DNA of 38,060 bases from IMG/VR virus record IMGVR_UViG_3300022751_000030, positions 1 through 38,060 of that record, one strand, 5' to 3'. This document shows positions 7,912-16,984 of the stretch, piece by piece; within the stretch, counting starts at the first letter, position 1; each line of letters starts with the position of its first letter. Both the position numbers and the translations under genes were made by a program. The notes under the pieces were generated by a model. It was not told the origin of the DNA, searched no databases, and saw only the letters and a list, made by a program, of their open reading frames with translations. The stretch is from a virus.

Positions 7912-8251
7912 CGAGGTATATCCTCCAGTAGATAGGCACATTCGCGGGTGATCCTGTCGCATTAGTCATTTCGGCAAATACAGCAGAAGAAGTGATACGG
8001 AGAGTGCCTGTTATGAGAAGAGTTGTTCCAGGCCCGCCGTTACTATTAGAGTACTGATACCTTACTAGCGGCCATAACTGCCCAGAGATAGGCTCGAACC
8101 ATGCTTTTGCTCTCGGAATATACCCTAGGCTGTGAGTAGCTAGTAGGATGGAGTTGGTGCCTGTAGGGACGGTAAACGTATCATCATCGTTATCGTATAT
8201 CTTCAAGAAGTTATACCGAGTTGAAAAAATAACGTTACTAGGCGTGCTCAT
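7904..8251 (-). CDS. Minor tail protein, paralogue 2 of 3
   Basis: 115 residues from the ATG at 8251, which overlaps the upstream stop (ATGA). Opens STPSNVIFSTRYNFLKIYDN, closely matching the gene at 7528 and, more distantly, that at 8248. SLGYIPRAKAWFEPISGQLW in the middle is typical of small phage proteins built as a single beta domain. Short, coupled genes with similar starts indicate tandem duplication and divergence. Confidence 0.7.
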   Translation of the reverse strand: MSTPSNVIFSTRYNFLKIYDNDDDTFTVPTGTNSILLATHSLGYIPRAKAWFEPISGQLWPLVRYQYSNSNGGPGTTLLITGTLRITSSAVFAEMTNATGSPANVPIYWRIYLDE

Positions 8252-8619
8252 GATTTCCACTCCGCCGTAAGGATATATTGGACTGTTGCGGGCGAAAGAG
8301 TTTGATTGACGGCCACAACAACGAAAGTTGTAGTTGTAGAGTAAGCAGCGACAGTGACGGTTTGAAATACAGGAGAAGGACCAGCGAGGTTGGGAATGGG
8401 CATATCCATATCTTGCCACGTGGTTCCCCCATCCAGAGAGTAGATAAGCTCTAAAAAGCAAGTCTGACCGAAGGTATGGTTAATAACATCATGGGTCCTC
8501 TGAGATAGAATTGTAGAACCACTCGCCGCAGCTGTGAAAGACCCTGGGTACACTTCAACTATCTTGTCGGTTGGATACCGAGTGGTAAACTGCATGTTTT
8601 TTGCTTGAGCAGGAGTCAT
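8248..8619 (-). CDS. Minor tail protein, paralogue 1 of 3
   Basis: A 123-residue beta-rich protein. It opens MTPAQAKNMQFTTRYPTDKI, sharing the NxxFxTRY start with the two following genes. YSLDGGTTWQDMDMPIPN resembles a BNR-type sialidase-repeat loop (S-x-D-x-G-x-T-W), which in phage proteins is often structural. It directly follows the gene at 8619 and overlaps its neighbour by 4 bases. Confidence 0.7.
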   Translation of the reverse strand: MTPAQAKNMQFTTRYPTDKIVEVYPGSFTAAASGSTILSQRTHDVINHTFGQTCFLELIYSLDGGTTWQDMDMPIPNLAGPSPVFQTVTVAAYSTTTTFVVVAVNQTLSPATVQYILTAEWKS

Positions 8620-8897
8620 TAATACTGCTCAGTTATGTTAAAACCCGACTTACTCACTCCAATGTCGATCTCGCCGTCTGGTGCAATACCGATCAAAATA
8701 CGGGAGTTATTGTTTGAGTCATAGTATAGAGAACCATAACCGCCTTCGTAGGGAAGCTTCCCTTGAAGGATAGAGTTACCACCAGGCTGCTTGAAGGCTT
8801 TGACTGTCTGCTCCTTATCAAACTGACGAACCATGTCATTTACTTGCGAATAGTTCTGGAGTGTTGAGTTTTGTGTTGTTAGTGGGCGAAATGGCAT
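8619..8897 (-). CDS. Small tail protein
   Basis: A 92-residue protein whose start overlaps the stop of the 661-residue tail protein (TAATG). The C-terminal half (YGSLYYDSNNNSRILIGIAPDGEIDI) looks like a beta-hairpin repeat of the type that attaches fibres; the N-terminal half is polar and helical. Position suggests an adaptor between the tail body and the three following paralogues. No family recognised. Confidence 0.6.
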   Translation of the reverse strand: MPFRPLTTQNSTLQNYSQVNDMVRQFDKEQTVKAFKQPGGNSILQGKLPYEGGYGSLYYDSNNNSRILIGIAPDGEIDIGVSKSGFNITEQY

Positions 8898-10882
8898 TAT
8901 CGTAACCTCCTTGTTTGCATAACGAACGTGTGACCGAGGAAGCTTTGAGGCTGCCTTGTCGCATAGTGGATGTAACGAATGGCGATACGCCTATACTCAC
9001 CAGGCACGTAGAGGTAAGACTGGACTTCAGCCGTAGTACCATACGTAACTCCACTTCCGTACGTAACCCCACTGCCATACGTTGATCCTGCGCCCTGCAC
9101 ACTTGGCGAGCTATACGTTTGCCAGTTGTTCCGTAGGTCGGTTGCGTACTGAACAGTAATAGAGTAATTACCACTTTGGGCCTCAAATCGAGGTTCCCAA
9201 TACCTGATCTCCTTCAAAACTGCGGGGGACTGTCCAACTATATAGTGAGTTCTTAGCTCAAAGTTAATATCACCACCAAGATTTGTGTCATCGTTTGATT
9301 CGAGTTCCTGCCAGTAAACCTGACCGATAAGTGAGCTACCCACCATAAGGGCATCGTTGTCTCTAAAGGCATTGGCAGCCCGACTCACGTAACTGTCTGT
9401 GTCATGGCTCTCGGTAGTTCCCCCGCCGTCCCCGTAGTTGAGAGCAAAGACATAGCACTCGCTGTTACCGACTGTTCCTGCAGGAGTGAACCAGACATAC
9501 AAGAGCCCGTTACTTACAGAGACACAAGCGTTCTCCTTATTCGGCATCATAAGAACCTCGTTGTATATGTCTTCACTGAGAAGCTGTGCCTCAGAACCAT
9601 TAGAACGATATACGCCATCGTTAGATAGGTAGTACACGAAATTATCATCTGAGGTGATCGTACGCTGAGAGAAGGTCCCCTTTTGGTCTGGGGCCTCGTC
9701 TAGTGAAAATGTAGCGTTATCGTCTCCTGAAAGAATATACTTGTTGTTTAGCGTAGGAATCAGCAAGTATCCATTAAGAGACTCTAGGGCCGTCACAGGA
9801 TCGCCTGTTTTTGGAGATGGGACGTAGATGAAGTCGGTCGAGGTGAACGTCTCATAGTCACCAAAGTTGGAGTAATCAACACGATTCGGGTCGTCCGTTC
9901 GCGCTAGGAACATCAGCCCCTTGTGCTCTCGCAGGGTGCTGTAGTTTGTCGAGTTCACCTGAGATTCAGTAGTAAAGTCCCACTTTCTATATCCATCATA
10001 TCCATTCACGTAATAGACAACATCATTCACCAAACAGAACTCGTACCGCGTAGCCGAAGCATTGAGTCCTGATTTAACTGTAGTTAGAGCCCCCGTAATG
10101 TTATTAACTGAGTACAAGGTTGTCCCCTGTACAAAGAGTGTTACTTTCGTACCGTCGCTCTTGTAAGCTCTTATAAGTCCTATCACGCCTCCACTGGTCG
10201 CGTAGTGCTCCTTGAAATTCAGTGAGAACGAGCCCGTAGCCCATGTCATGCCAGAATCAGTAGATGTTAGCGCGGTTGTCTCGGCTGTTGTTCCACTCCA
10301 ACTGTAAGTGTTAAGCCCTGTCGATTGGACATATACCACGATCCAATAGTTCGTTGCTGCGGTAATATTTGGGGCCTGGGCAAAGCGAGCCGTTAGATAC
10401 TGATATGACCCCGTTACTGATGAGCCCGCCACCGAAGAGCGGGCAAGTAGTACGCCTGGCTTACTCGACACATTTGACCAGACTTCTACAATGACCGTGC
10501 CCGTTGCACTTGTGGTATTTCTAATGTTTATCTCAACCTTGGAAAGCCGCTGGGTGACAGACGAAGTGAAGACCTGCGCCAGTCGTACGGTCTCACTGAA
10601 AGACTTGTTAGAAGCACCCGTGACAGAAGTAATGGTGTCGTCCTGAGTCTCTCCTGCAGCTACGGAGTGAAAATCGACTCCTTTGCGGTTTGTGTACTCA
10701 CCAAGTGTAGCGATGCGAGCATCTTGAGCAAGTCGCCACATATTGGAATCACCACTCTTAAAAGGAATCTTGTCATTTGATAAGAAAGAGTTATACCCTT
10801 TGCTATAGTCGTTAATCTCGTAGGTTTCAGATCGACTACCCAGAGAAGGAATTGATTTGGTTACTCGTTTCGCCCAAGGCAC
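8897..10882 (-). CDS. Large tail protein, nozzle/hub type
   Basis: A 661-residue beta-rich protein coupled closely to the adaptor gene upstream (11 bases). The opening (SETYEINDYSKGYNSFLSND), the block around residues 250-400 with repeated short beta blades (YSVNNITGALTTVKSG, VYYVNGYDGYRKWDF, YLSNDGVYRSNGSEAQ), and the C-terminal YRRIAIRYIHYATRQPQSF are characteristic of the propeller-containing tail nozzle or stabilisation proteins of P22-like podoviruses. Residues 100-200 resemble a carbohydrate-binding jelly roll. Three near-identical YGSGVTYG/TYGSGVTYG units occur near residue 600. Confidence 0.65.
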   Translation of the reverse strand: MPWAKRVTKSIPSLGSRSETYEINDYSKGYNSFLSNDKIPFKSGDSNMWRLAQDARIATLGEYTNRKGVDFHSVAAGETQDDTITSVTGASNKSFSETVRLAQVFTSSVTQRLSKVEINIRNTTSATGTVIVEVWSNVSSKPGVLLARSSVAGSSVTGSYQYLTARFAQAPNITAATNYWIVVYVQSTGLNTYSWSGTTAETTALTSTDSGMTWATGSFSLNFKEHYATSGGVIGLIRAYKSDGTKVTLFVQGTTLYSVNNITGALTTVKSGLNASATRYEFCLVNDVVYYVNGYDGYRKWDFTTESQVNSTNYSTLREHKGLMFLARTDDPNRVDYSNFGDYETFTSTDFIYVPSPKTGDPVTALESLNGYLLIPTLNNKYILSGDDNATFSLDEAPDQKGTFSQRTITSDDNFVYYLSNDGVYRSNGSEAQLLSEDIYNEVLMMPNKENACVSVSNGLLYVWFTPAGTVGNSECYVFALNYGDGGGTTESHDTDSYVSRAANAFRDNDALMVGSSLIGQVYWQELESNDDTNLGGDINFELRTHYIVGQSPAVLKEIRYWEPRFEAQSGNYSITVQYATDLRNNWQTYSSPSVQGAGSTYGSGVTYGSGVTYGTTAEVQSYLYVPGEYRRIAIRYIHYATRQPQSFLGHTFVMQTRRLR

Positions 10883-10893
10883 AATTAACCTCC

Positions 10894-11565
10894 TTAAAAG
10901 TTTCTATTTCTAACGGCCATTTTGTTAATACGCATCCTCATTGCGGTGCCCACTTGCGGGACGCTGTACTTAACGACAAGCTTCTGCAGTATTTCGTCGA
11001 ACTTGTTTTGTAAAATAGCGGCTTGATCGTAGTTATCTTTTACTTGCAGAACTCGGTAAGCAGCCCCCACGATAAGGCCCTCCACAAACTCACTCGGAAC
11101 TTCTGGCACATCTGAGTTGCTGACAAGTTCCGTGGGCTTCTTATAATAGCGCAGAGATACACTTAAGCTGGCTACTGGAGCTGGGAATACCCGAATGGTT
11201 TCCTCGTAGAAATACCAGTAGGTAGGAATTCCAGGCGGGTGGAGTACAGAGTCCTCTGGATTAGGGTAAAAGCTGTCGATCTCTCGAACGTCTTTATACT
11301 GCAGAACGCTTTGTGTTCCACCCGTGGTGAGCATTAAGTCTAGGGCCTGGACATAATTAGCAGGCAAGCCCGAACCATTAGTAATGTCAGATTGCCCAGC
11401 TGTGAGGTTGTAGGTTTGGATCTCCTGAGTAAAAGGCAGTCGATATTCGTTAAATATATCATTTTGAGCGTCGTTAATATACCCAACAATCTCTGTGCTG
11501 GAATATCCCGTATCTCGGATGCGCTGTTGTACTCTAGTAACTATATCGCCAAGAATGTAGCTCAC
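10894..11565 (-). CDS. Head-to-tail adaptor protein
   Basis: A 223-residue, largely helical protein. VQQRIRDTGYSSTEIVGYIN (helix pair at the N-terminus), NDIFNEYRLPFTQEIQTY, the central LPANYVQALDL and the IPTYWYFYEETIRVFPAP hairpin are typical of the gp4/gp6-like adaptors that bind below the portal in podoviruses. It directly precedes the large tail protein and follows late promoter 11578. Basic C-terminus (RMRINKMAVRNRNF). Confidence 0.65.
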   Translation of the reverse strand: MSYILGDIVTRVQQRIRDTGYSSTEIVGYINDAQNDIFNEYRLPFTQEIQTYNLTAGQSDITNGSGLPANYVQALDLMLTTGGTQSVLQYKDVREIDSFYPNPEDSVLHPPGIPTYWYFYEETIRVFPAPVASLSVSLRYYKKPTELVSNSDVPEVPSEFVEGLIVGAAYRVLQVKDNYDQAAILQNKFDEILQKLVVKYSVPQVGTAMRMRINKMAVRNRNF

Positions 11566-11577
11566 GCGGTGGCTCCG

Positions 11578-11603
11578 ATGCCCGTATTAACTTGATTATA
11601 CCA
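11578..11603 (-). promoter_or_regulatory. Late promoter with ATACGGGCAT element
   Basis: Minus strand: TGG then TATAAT (11595-11600), 7 bases, ATACGGGCAT (11578-11587). No good -35 at 17 bases; the extended -10 probably compensates. It lies 13 bases from the adaptor start codon, so the element would be in the 5' leader of the adaptor message. Confidence 0.7.
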
Positions 11604-11634
11604 CTTCTCACGTCAAAACCCTTCTTTAATATTG

Positions 11635-12237
11635 TTACGCAGCTTCGTACATCACAGAGAACGATATAGCCCGTCCGTTTGCACCTGGGTAGCTGTTATC
11701 CGATGAGAATGTCATATAACATCGCGTGGTTGTATCCATGACTCCCGTAACCCCACGTCCAGTGGCGTTGATTTCACGTCCGTGTAGAGGGCCGCTGGTG
11801 ATTCTTGCTGCCGTGACTGGCAGGGGTACGTAGATACCACTTGCAGCCGTGCCGTTCGTTGTGATGCTGATAAGGCCGTTATAGATGACCATTTTACCGA
11901 ACTGTTGGTAATAAGCCTGACAAGATACTGAGGTAAACGTACCACTCCCTGCCGTGATAGTTGGGGTAGAGGAAATCCACGCCGCTCCAACCCCTGAGGC
12001 AGAGTTGAACTGGTCCACAACTGGAGTGGTGAGGGTCTTATTAGTTAAAGTATCCGTACTTGCCCGACCTACTAAAGTGTCTGTCGCTGCTGGCATTGTA
12101 TAGGTGTTTGCACCACCCGCGCTTAGTGTTACGTTTCCTGCTGTGAGTGTTAGGGTACGAGGTGTTGTTCCGCCAGCTATGCTATACCCATCCGCGTTAG
12201 GTGTAATGTCGAGATTTACTGCTGAATTCTTTGCCAT
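11635..12237 (-). CDS. Tail fibre/appendage protein
   Basis: 200 residues. The N-terminal half has fibre-shaft features (TLTLTAGNVTLSAGG, TDTLTNKTLTTPVVDQFNSA), the last being a very widespread phage fibre motif. The C-terminal half (STPTITAGSG, YYQQFGKMVIYNG, ISFSVMYEAA) parallels the C-terminus of the gene at 3741. Probably host-contacting. It lies downstream of the two other fibre genes and ends before late promoter 11578. Confidence 0.7.
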   Translation of the reverse strand: MAKNSAVNLDITPNADGYSIAGGTTPRTLTLTAGNVTLSAGGANTYTMPAATDTLVGRASTDTLTNKTLTTPVVDQFNSASGVGAAWISSTPTITAGSGTFTSVSCQAYYQQFGKMVIYNGLISITTNGTAASGIYVPLPVTAARITSGPLHGREINATGRGVTGVMDTTTRCYMTFSSDNSYPGANGRAISFSVMYEAA

Positions 12238-12247
12238 CTTATTCTCC

Positions 12248-12907
12248 TTATGAAGTTGTTATTGTCGTTACATTTGCGAGAGAGGAAATATTATTTACTG
12301 AGAGTGTGGGGAAATCTAGCGTGTAGGTAACTGACAGACTAACCGCAGTCCAACCGAAGGAGCCAGAACCCGCGACTGCCGACCATGCACCAGAGAAAGT
12401 CCCAGTTTGATCCCAATCACTTCTCAGACCAAATTTACTGACGCCATTTTTAGTAATATTAGACAGCCCCGAACCGTTTAGCGCTATCGAAAAGTTGTTG
12501 CCGACACTTGAATATGCAACGCTTCCAAAGCTTGTCGAGCCTACATTACTATAATCGGAGTTTGCAAGCACAGAATTGCTTGCAGGGTTTGAAGAAACCA
12601 ATACAACTGCAGGGCTCCCAAGGCCATTAGAGCTCGTGACTACACCTGACATTGTAATCGTAGCTGCAGTAATAGTCGCTCCGACTGGTATTGCAGACGT
12701 ATCAAATAATATAATACTTCTCTGTAAGTAAGCGTACTGGTTGAGAACTGCTGACGCCATTAGGAAGGTAGACCCAGACGGGGTACCACTTCCAGTTCCT
12801 ACTCCTCCTCGTATTGTTGAAAAAGCCTCAGATGCTACGCTACGTTCTACATAGCCCTTTAGGCTCGCGGCGAACGTAGGATTATACGTATTAGTAACAG
12901 TAGCCAT
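12248..12907 (-). CDS. Fibre-associated beta-sandwich protein
   Basis: 219 residues from the ATG at 12907, which overlaps the preceding stop (TAATG). A longer frame to 12970 exists but has no ribosome binding site. Secondary structure looks entirely beta. RSIILFDTSAIPVGATITAA resembles the DNRLRE/jelly-roll type domain of surface and fibre proteins. Ser, Val and Thr make up a large share. No enzyme residues seen. Context: second gene of the fibre cluster. Confidence 0.6.
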   Translation of the reverse strand: MATVTNTYNPTFAASLKGYVERSVASEAFSTIRGGVGTGSGTPSGSTFLMASAVLNQYAYLQRSIILFDTSAIPVGATITAATITMSGVVTSSNGLGSPAVVLVSSNPASNSVLANSDYSNVGSTSFGSVAYSSVGNNFSIALNGSGLSNITKNGVSKFGLRSDWDQTGTFSGAWSAVAGSGSFGWTAVSLSVTYTLDFPTLSVNNISSLANVTTITTS

Positions 12908-14316
12908 TATACAACCGTTACGTTTCCTTGAGATGATATGACACTCCAGGTGGTGTTTGCTACGATACAAATGACTCTCACTGCGTCATAACGGTTAAGG
13001 CTAGCGAGAGAGCCCCCTGTGCCCGTTGTAGTAACGTTAGTACCAAAGTTCACCAGCTGGCTGGCATTCTGAGCTAATTTCCAGCCACCAGCCCCAGAAC
13101 CAGCAATCTCTACTATAGAACCGACTGCCGCAGTAGATGGAAGGGTTATTGTAACTAGGCCAGCGTTGTTTGCTATGTATCCGTTATTGATTGCGGCGGC
13201 CTGGGATGTACCCGTGACACTAGTCCAGGTTATGCCTGCGCTTCCGTTAGATGCGGCAGTGATGAGACCTTTTGCGTTTACCGTGATGCTCGCATTAGTG
13301 AAAGAGCCAACGTTTGAGTTCACTGTCGCCAGCGTGGCCACCGCTGAGCCTGGGCCGCTGGCGGTAATATCACTTGTTAAGGCAGTGATATAGTTGCCTG
13401 TGGCCTGCTTAGCATTCAATTGTGTCTGAATGGCAGAAGTAACCCCATTCACGTAACCTATCTCCGTTGCCGTTGTCGTAGCTGGTGTAATAAACCCAGA
13501 ACCATCAGAGACTAACGCACGGCTGATAGTTGTGGCCGCAAGCTTAGTAAGCCCAATAGCAGCTGATGCATTTACGTCAGCGTTGATAATGGCACCCGCG
13601 GCGATCGCAGTAGCAAAGGATCCAGTTCCAGATCCCGTGACATCACCTGTAAGAGTGATCGTCTGGTCACCAGTGTTAGTCCCCGTGATGGCTGCGAGCT
13701 TAGTCTTTTCTGTCTGAGAGTACTGCTTGTAAGTCGTACCGTCTCCCACGTCGTCTTGGTTCAGTGTAATGTTAGAGCTGAGAGCTTTACCATTCACTGT
13801 TCGCGTGTTAGGTACAAGCCCAGATAAGTCTTGATCCCCTGTATTTGTCCCTGACAAGTTAGAGCCTGTAACTGACCCAGATGCCGCAACTGAGGTGGGA
13901 GTAATAGCGCCGAGGCTTAAAGCAATAACGCCGTTTGTGGTAACGGGAGAACCAGAGACGCCAATGCCATTTGCACCCGACACCCCAACCGATGTAACTG
14001 TACCCGTACCACCAGCTGATATCCATTTAAGCCCAGTAGGAGTAGATGAATCGGAGCTAAGTACTTCTCCGTTGGCTCCTACTGGCAGCCTTGCATCAAC
14101 TGTCGAGTATGTATACACATCTCCCTTAGTCGTAAGTGGCGAAGCGCCCCCACCTCCAGTCGAGCTGATGATAGGATTCTGAGGATCGGTGTTATTAACA
14201 GTAATATTTGTGCCAGCCACGACAGATCGGATACCTGACGAGCCTCCGCCTACGTAGGTAGTAGAGTTTTCTAGTGAGACGCCATTAGGCGCGAAAGGGT
14301 CAAGCCTGAACTTCAT
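12907..14316 (-). CDS. Long tail fibre
   Basis: A 469-residue protein built of fibre repeats: GTVTSVGVSGANGIGVSGSP, GTNTGDQDLSGL and GTNTGDQTITLTGDVTGSG, then ATTTATEIGYVNGVTSAIQT and NVGSFTNASITVNAKGLITA. These are well-known phage trimeric fibre segments. The first 60 residues (RLDPFAPNGVSLENSTTYVG) probably attach to the virion and the final 90 form a beta tip. It overlaps the preceding gene by 17 bases. Probably the main receptor-binding fibre. Confidence 0.8.
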   Translation of the reverse strand: MKFRLDPFAPNGVSLENSTTYVGGGSSGIRSVVAGTNITVNNTDPQNPIISSTGGGGASPLTTKGDVYTYSTVDARLPVGANGEVLSSDSSTPTGLKWISAGGTGTVTSVGVSGANGIGVSGSPVTTNGVIALSLGAITPTSVAASGSVTGSNLSGTNTGDQDLSGLVPNTRTVNGKALSSNITLNQDDVGDGTTYKQYSQTEKTKLAAITGTNTGDQTITLTGDVTGSGTGSFATAIAAGAIINADVNASAAIGLTKLAATTISRALVSDGSGFITPATTTATEIGYVNGVTSAIQTQLNAKQATGNYITALTSDITASGPGSAVATLATVNSNVGSFTNASITVNAKGLITAASNGSAGITWTSVTGTSQAAAINNGYIANNAGLVTITLPSTAAVGSIVEIAGSGAGGWKLAQNASQLVNFGTNVTTTGTGGSLASLNRYDAVRVICIVANTTWSVISSQGNVTVV

Positions 14317-15028
14317 TTACAGCCTCGCTAAGAATACGGTATCCAAACGTTGCCGCCTTAGGCCATGCTGCAGAATACCTACTCTTCCCAAATTTATATC
14401 GGAGGCTATTTTCAAGTGAGTTGTTTTCCATAATATACCAATTGCCAGATTCATTAACGAACCCAATATATTGGATGTTTGGGTCTGTGTCGTCGATATC
14501 ATGAGCTTTAAAGTCATCAAGGTCTACCCCTTCCGCCTCTGGGGTTTGAAGTGCCTCCTTGAGGGTCTTCTCTAGACCAGAGAGATCTAGCTTAGAGGGA
14601 GAAACTGTAATCGAAGGACTCACCTGAATAGCCTTTATAGACCGCGCTACTTCTTCCAGGTAGGGAATAAGTGCCTCTGACTTGTCAGTCTCGGCAACTC
14701 TTTCGGGTAGACTTGACAGCTCAGAAAGTAAGCTATCGAATAACTCCCTCACTTCTGTGACTCCGCTCTTCTTTATATCTTTACTCGCAATAGCAATCGA
14801 CTTGAGAAGTTCTGTAAGATTAGATGCAACCTCAGCGATTCTGGGGTCTTTACCAATCATTGTAGCCATCAGGATGTCGTGCATTGATTTAGAAAGGGTA
14901 TCAGTGGTCTGCGCCCCAGTAGAATTAACGGCACCAATAATAGAGTCAGTTCGTGCCTGCTCTGCGTCTAAATCCGCCTGTGTTTGTCTTTTCTGCTGGA
15001 TTCGAGAAATAGGATCGTTAGGGTTCAT
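14300..15028 (-). CDS. Coiled-coil structural protein, fibre base
   Basis: 242 residues. Residues 1-150 are helical with heptads (SRIQQKRQTQADLDAEQART, ELLKSIAIASKDIKKSG), and 170-242 form a small domain (NIQYIGFVNESGNWYIMENN, RYKFGKSRYSAAWP) similar to a short C-terminal domain found in many uncharacterised phage structural proteins. Directly below late promoter 15038 and coupled to the long fibre, so it may link the fibre to the virion. Confidence 0.6.
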   Translation of the reverse strand: MNPNDPISRIQQKRQTQADLDAEQARTDSIIGAVNSTGAQTTDTLSKSMHDILMATMIGKDPRIAEVASNLTELLKSIAIASKDIKKSGVTEVRELFDSLLSELSSLPERVAETDKSEALIPYLEEVARSIKAIQVSPSITVSPSKLDLSGLEKTLKEALQTPEAEGVDLDDFKAHDIDDTDPNIQYIGFVNESGNWYIMENNSLENSLRYKFGKSRYSAAWPKAATFGYRILSEAVNEVQA

Positions 15029-15037
15029 ATTTAACCT

Positions 15038-15063
15038 ATGCCCGTATTGAGTTCATTATAGCA
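15038..15063 (-). promoter_or_regulatory. Late promoter with ATACGGGCAT element
   Basis: Minus strand: TGC then TATAAT (15055-15060), 7 bases, ATACGGGCAT (15038-15047). The stop codon of the glycosyltransferase gene lies inside this -10 box, so the promoter marks the start of the fibre operon. Confidence 0.75.
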
Positions 15064-15745
15064 GTTCCAATCCGTTTTTACACCTGATTATTCCCTTGTC
15101 TGTATTGTCATAGAATTTTAGTTGATTCACGACTGTTCCTCCCTCTATTGTTTCGCCTCTCTCATGATATTGGTGAACCGCCCTGATCTCGTCCACTATC
15201 TTGAAGGGTATCCCAGCACGTACCCATCGTTCACCAAAGTCATTATCTTCATATGCATAGCCTTTCATAAAGTCTTCGTCCCACCCGTTTATCTTCTTAA
15301 TGTCAGACTTCTGGAATTGTGCTAGGAAGTACATAGCAGGGGTATCGCTTCTGAACTCTCTTGAAACGAGTACTATTTCTCTCTTGCCGTCTACCTCCTC
15401 GTCGTATACTTTGCATAGAACGTTCTCTCCGTCAAACCCCGAGAGTTGGTGAAGCACATCTCCTAAGGGAAGGACTTCGGGACTTGTAATGATAACGTTC
15501 TCATACTTGGCCTTTCTGACTCCAATGTTGAGAGCCTTTGAGACGTTGAACCCCTTCTCAACAGTGTAGGGAATAATTGTAACGTCCCTCATAAGCTTGT
15601 GATCATCTAGGTATCGTGCAACTTCAAACTCATGACGTGTGGGAATAATAAACTCTTTTTCCTGGGGCATTCTATCATAGGCGCGTTTGGTTTTCTTAAA
15701 CTGCTCCAGCCTATTAGGGTCTAAGGGAGTTATGATACTAAACAT
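15056..15745 (-). CDS. Family 2-type glycosyltransferase
   Basis: 229 residues from the ATG at 15745, which overlaps the methyltransferase stop; upstream in-frame codons lie within that gene. N-terminal MFSIITPLDPNRLEQF, GFNVSKALNIGVRKAKYENV (sugar-nucleotide fold) and above all GWDEDFMKGYAYEDNDFGER, the ED-x-D acceptor motif of GT-A chondroitin polymerase/galactosyltransferase-like enzymes. Probably adds sugar to a virion or host-derived acceptor. No membrane segment. It ends the four-to-five gene modification cassette. Confidence 0.75.
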   Translation of the reverse strand: MFSIITPLDPNRLEQFKKTKRAYDRMPQEKEFIIPTRHEFEVARYLDDHKLMRDVTIIPYTVEKGFNVSKALNIGVRKAKYENVIITSPEVLPLGDVLHQLSGFDGENVLCKVYDEEVDGKREIVLVSREFRSDTPAMYFLAQFQKSDIKKINGWDEDFMKGYAYEDNDFGERWVRAGIPFKIVDEIRAVHQYHERGETIEGGTVVNQLKFYDNTDKGIIRCKNGLELL

Positions 15746-16274
15746 CAGCTTTTGAGAACGTATAAAACGCTTCCTTGTAGTCGTCTCCCAAGCCACTCAC
15801 GGCATCTTGCTCGTAGGCGAGTTCGAACCCGTGCGCGAACAGTTCTTCTTTGTCCCACCCAGATAGGTGCAGCTGGTGCTTGTCTTCTTTAAGGTGTCCC
15901 CATGTGGCATGGATGTCGTTCTCTACAAATCCCTGGGGCGTGAACACCAGTACCTTTCGGCGCGCTACCCTTTTACATTCTTCTAGGACTTTGTGACCCT
16001 TAGCTTTTGTAAGGTGCTCCAACCCATCAATGATTGCCACGATGTCAAAGCTTTCGTCTGGTGCGTCGGTAATGTACTTAACAGCATCGGCCACGACAGT
16101 CTTTATGAAGGGCTGTCTCTCTTTCAAGACATCAAGGTACTCAGGAGTAAGGTCTACTGCTGTAATGTCCATATTCTCCGTAAGCTTACGAATCTCTAGA
16201 CCAATCCCTGCACAAAGTGAGAGATACGACTCTCCGCCTCGTACTATTTCTCTAATATATATGCTCGGCGTCAT
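15738..16274 (-). CDS. SAM-dependent methyltransferase
   Basis: A 178-residue class I methyltransferase. Motif I is SYLSLCAGIGLEIRKL (about 17-32), followed by DITAVDLTPEYLDVL (acidic ribose-binding residue), VVADAVKYI and FDIVAIIDGLEHLTKA (motif IV/ubiE-like). The gene overlaps a glycosyltransferase at each end, so the likely substrate is a sugar or glycan rather than DNA. No target-recognition domain is present. Confidence 0.75.
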   Translation of the reverse strand: MTPSIYIREIVRGGESYLSLCAGIGLEIRKLTENMDITAVDLTPEYLDVLKERQPFIKTVVADAVKYITDAPDESFDIVAIIDGLEHLTKAKGHKVLEECKRVARRKVLVFTPQGFVENDIHATWGHLKEDKHQLHLSGWDKEELFAHGFELAYEQDAVSGLGDDYKEAFYTFSKADV

Positions 16275-16984
16275 TTTAACTCCTTTATATATTCCACGTG
16301 TTCTGTGTATCCCCTGTCAGACATTGTCTTTAGATAGTACTCTGGGTAGTCTTTCCAGTTATCCTTATTAGCGAAGGTCCAACTTAACCGCTCGTCCATA
16401 TGACCTACAAGCCAGCCGTCATTTTTGATCTCACGAGAAAACTTAGAGTCTTCTTGCAGCTTAGAGTTAGAGCCTTCCCATCGGCCCTCATCGTAGCGCG
16501 CGCCTGATTCAAAAATAAGACGACGGATAATGTTCGGGCCTCCAACACATCCAGGCCACTCGATTAACCCCATGCCATTATAGAACTGAGGTGTTTTGTT
16601 CTCTCCGCCATCAAAGTCTAGTCCTAGCTGTCCAAGGCGGTCTATAGTCTTGAAATATTCCTCCGCCTTTGCATCCCAGCCCTTCTCAAAATGAATATCA
16701 TTGTCCAAACGCATAAGGTGAGTGGCTTGAGGGTATTCTTTGAATCCCTCTGTCCAGCCTATATTGCACGCTTTACCTGGGTAGTAATTCTCTGGATTGA
16801 GGATTAATTTATCAATTCGCCCTCTTTTCACGAGGGTTTCAAGGTACTCTTTTGTACCGTCGTCTGAGTTGTTGTCTACCACCACTAGGTAGTAGGGCAC
16901 TTCTATGGTGTCCCACAGGCTCCTCAAAGTTTGCTTCGTATAAGCGAGTCTGTTAAAAGTAACCAAAGTGATAAGTAAGCGCAT
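16271..16984 (-). CDS. Family 2 glycosyltransferase
   Basis: 237 residues. MRLLITLVTFNRLAYTKQTL and YYLVVVDNNSDDGTKEYLET are the classic GT2 nucleotide-binding start, with NIGWTEGF and the DxD motif in HLMRLDNDIHFEKGWD (about residue 97). It overlaps the methyltransferase by 4 bases (ATGA) and directly follows another glycosyltransferase. Nucleotide-sugar dependent transfer is secure; donor and acceptor are unknown. Confidence 0.85.
   Translation of the reverse strand: MRLLITLVTFNRLAYTKQTLRSLWDTIEVPYYLVVVDNNSDDGTKEYLETLVKRGRIDKLILNPENYYPGKACNIGWTEGFKEYPQATHLMRLDNDIHFEKGWDAKAEEYFKTIDRLGQLGLDFDGGENKTPQFYNGMGLIEWPGCVGGPNIIRRLIFESGARYDEGRWEGSNSKLQEDSKFSREIKNDGWLVGHMDERLSWTFANKDNWKDYPEYYLKTMSDRGYTEHVEYIKELK

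Noticed and set aside
13300-14300. Direct repeats in the long fibre gene as a DNA repeat array
   Set aside because: The similar segments are protein-level fibre repeats (GTNTGDQ-type), not conserved DNA repeats.
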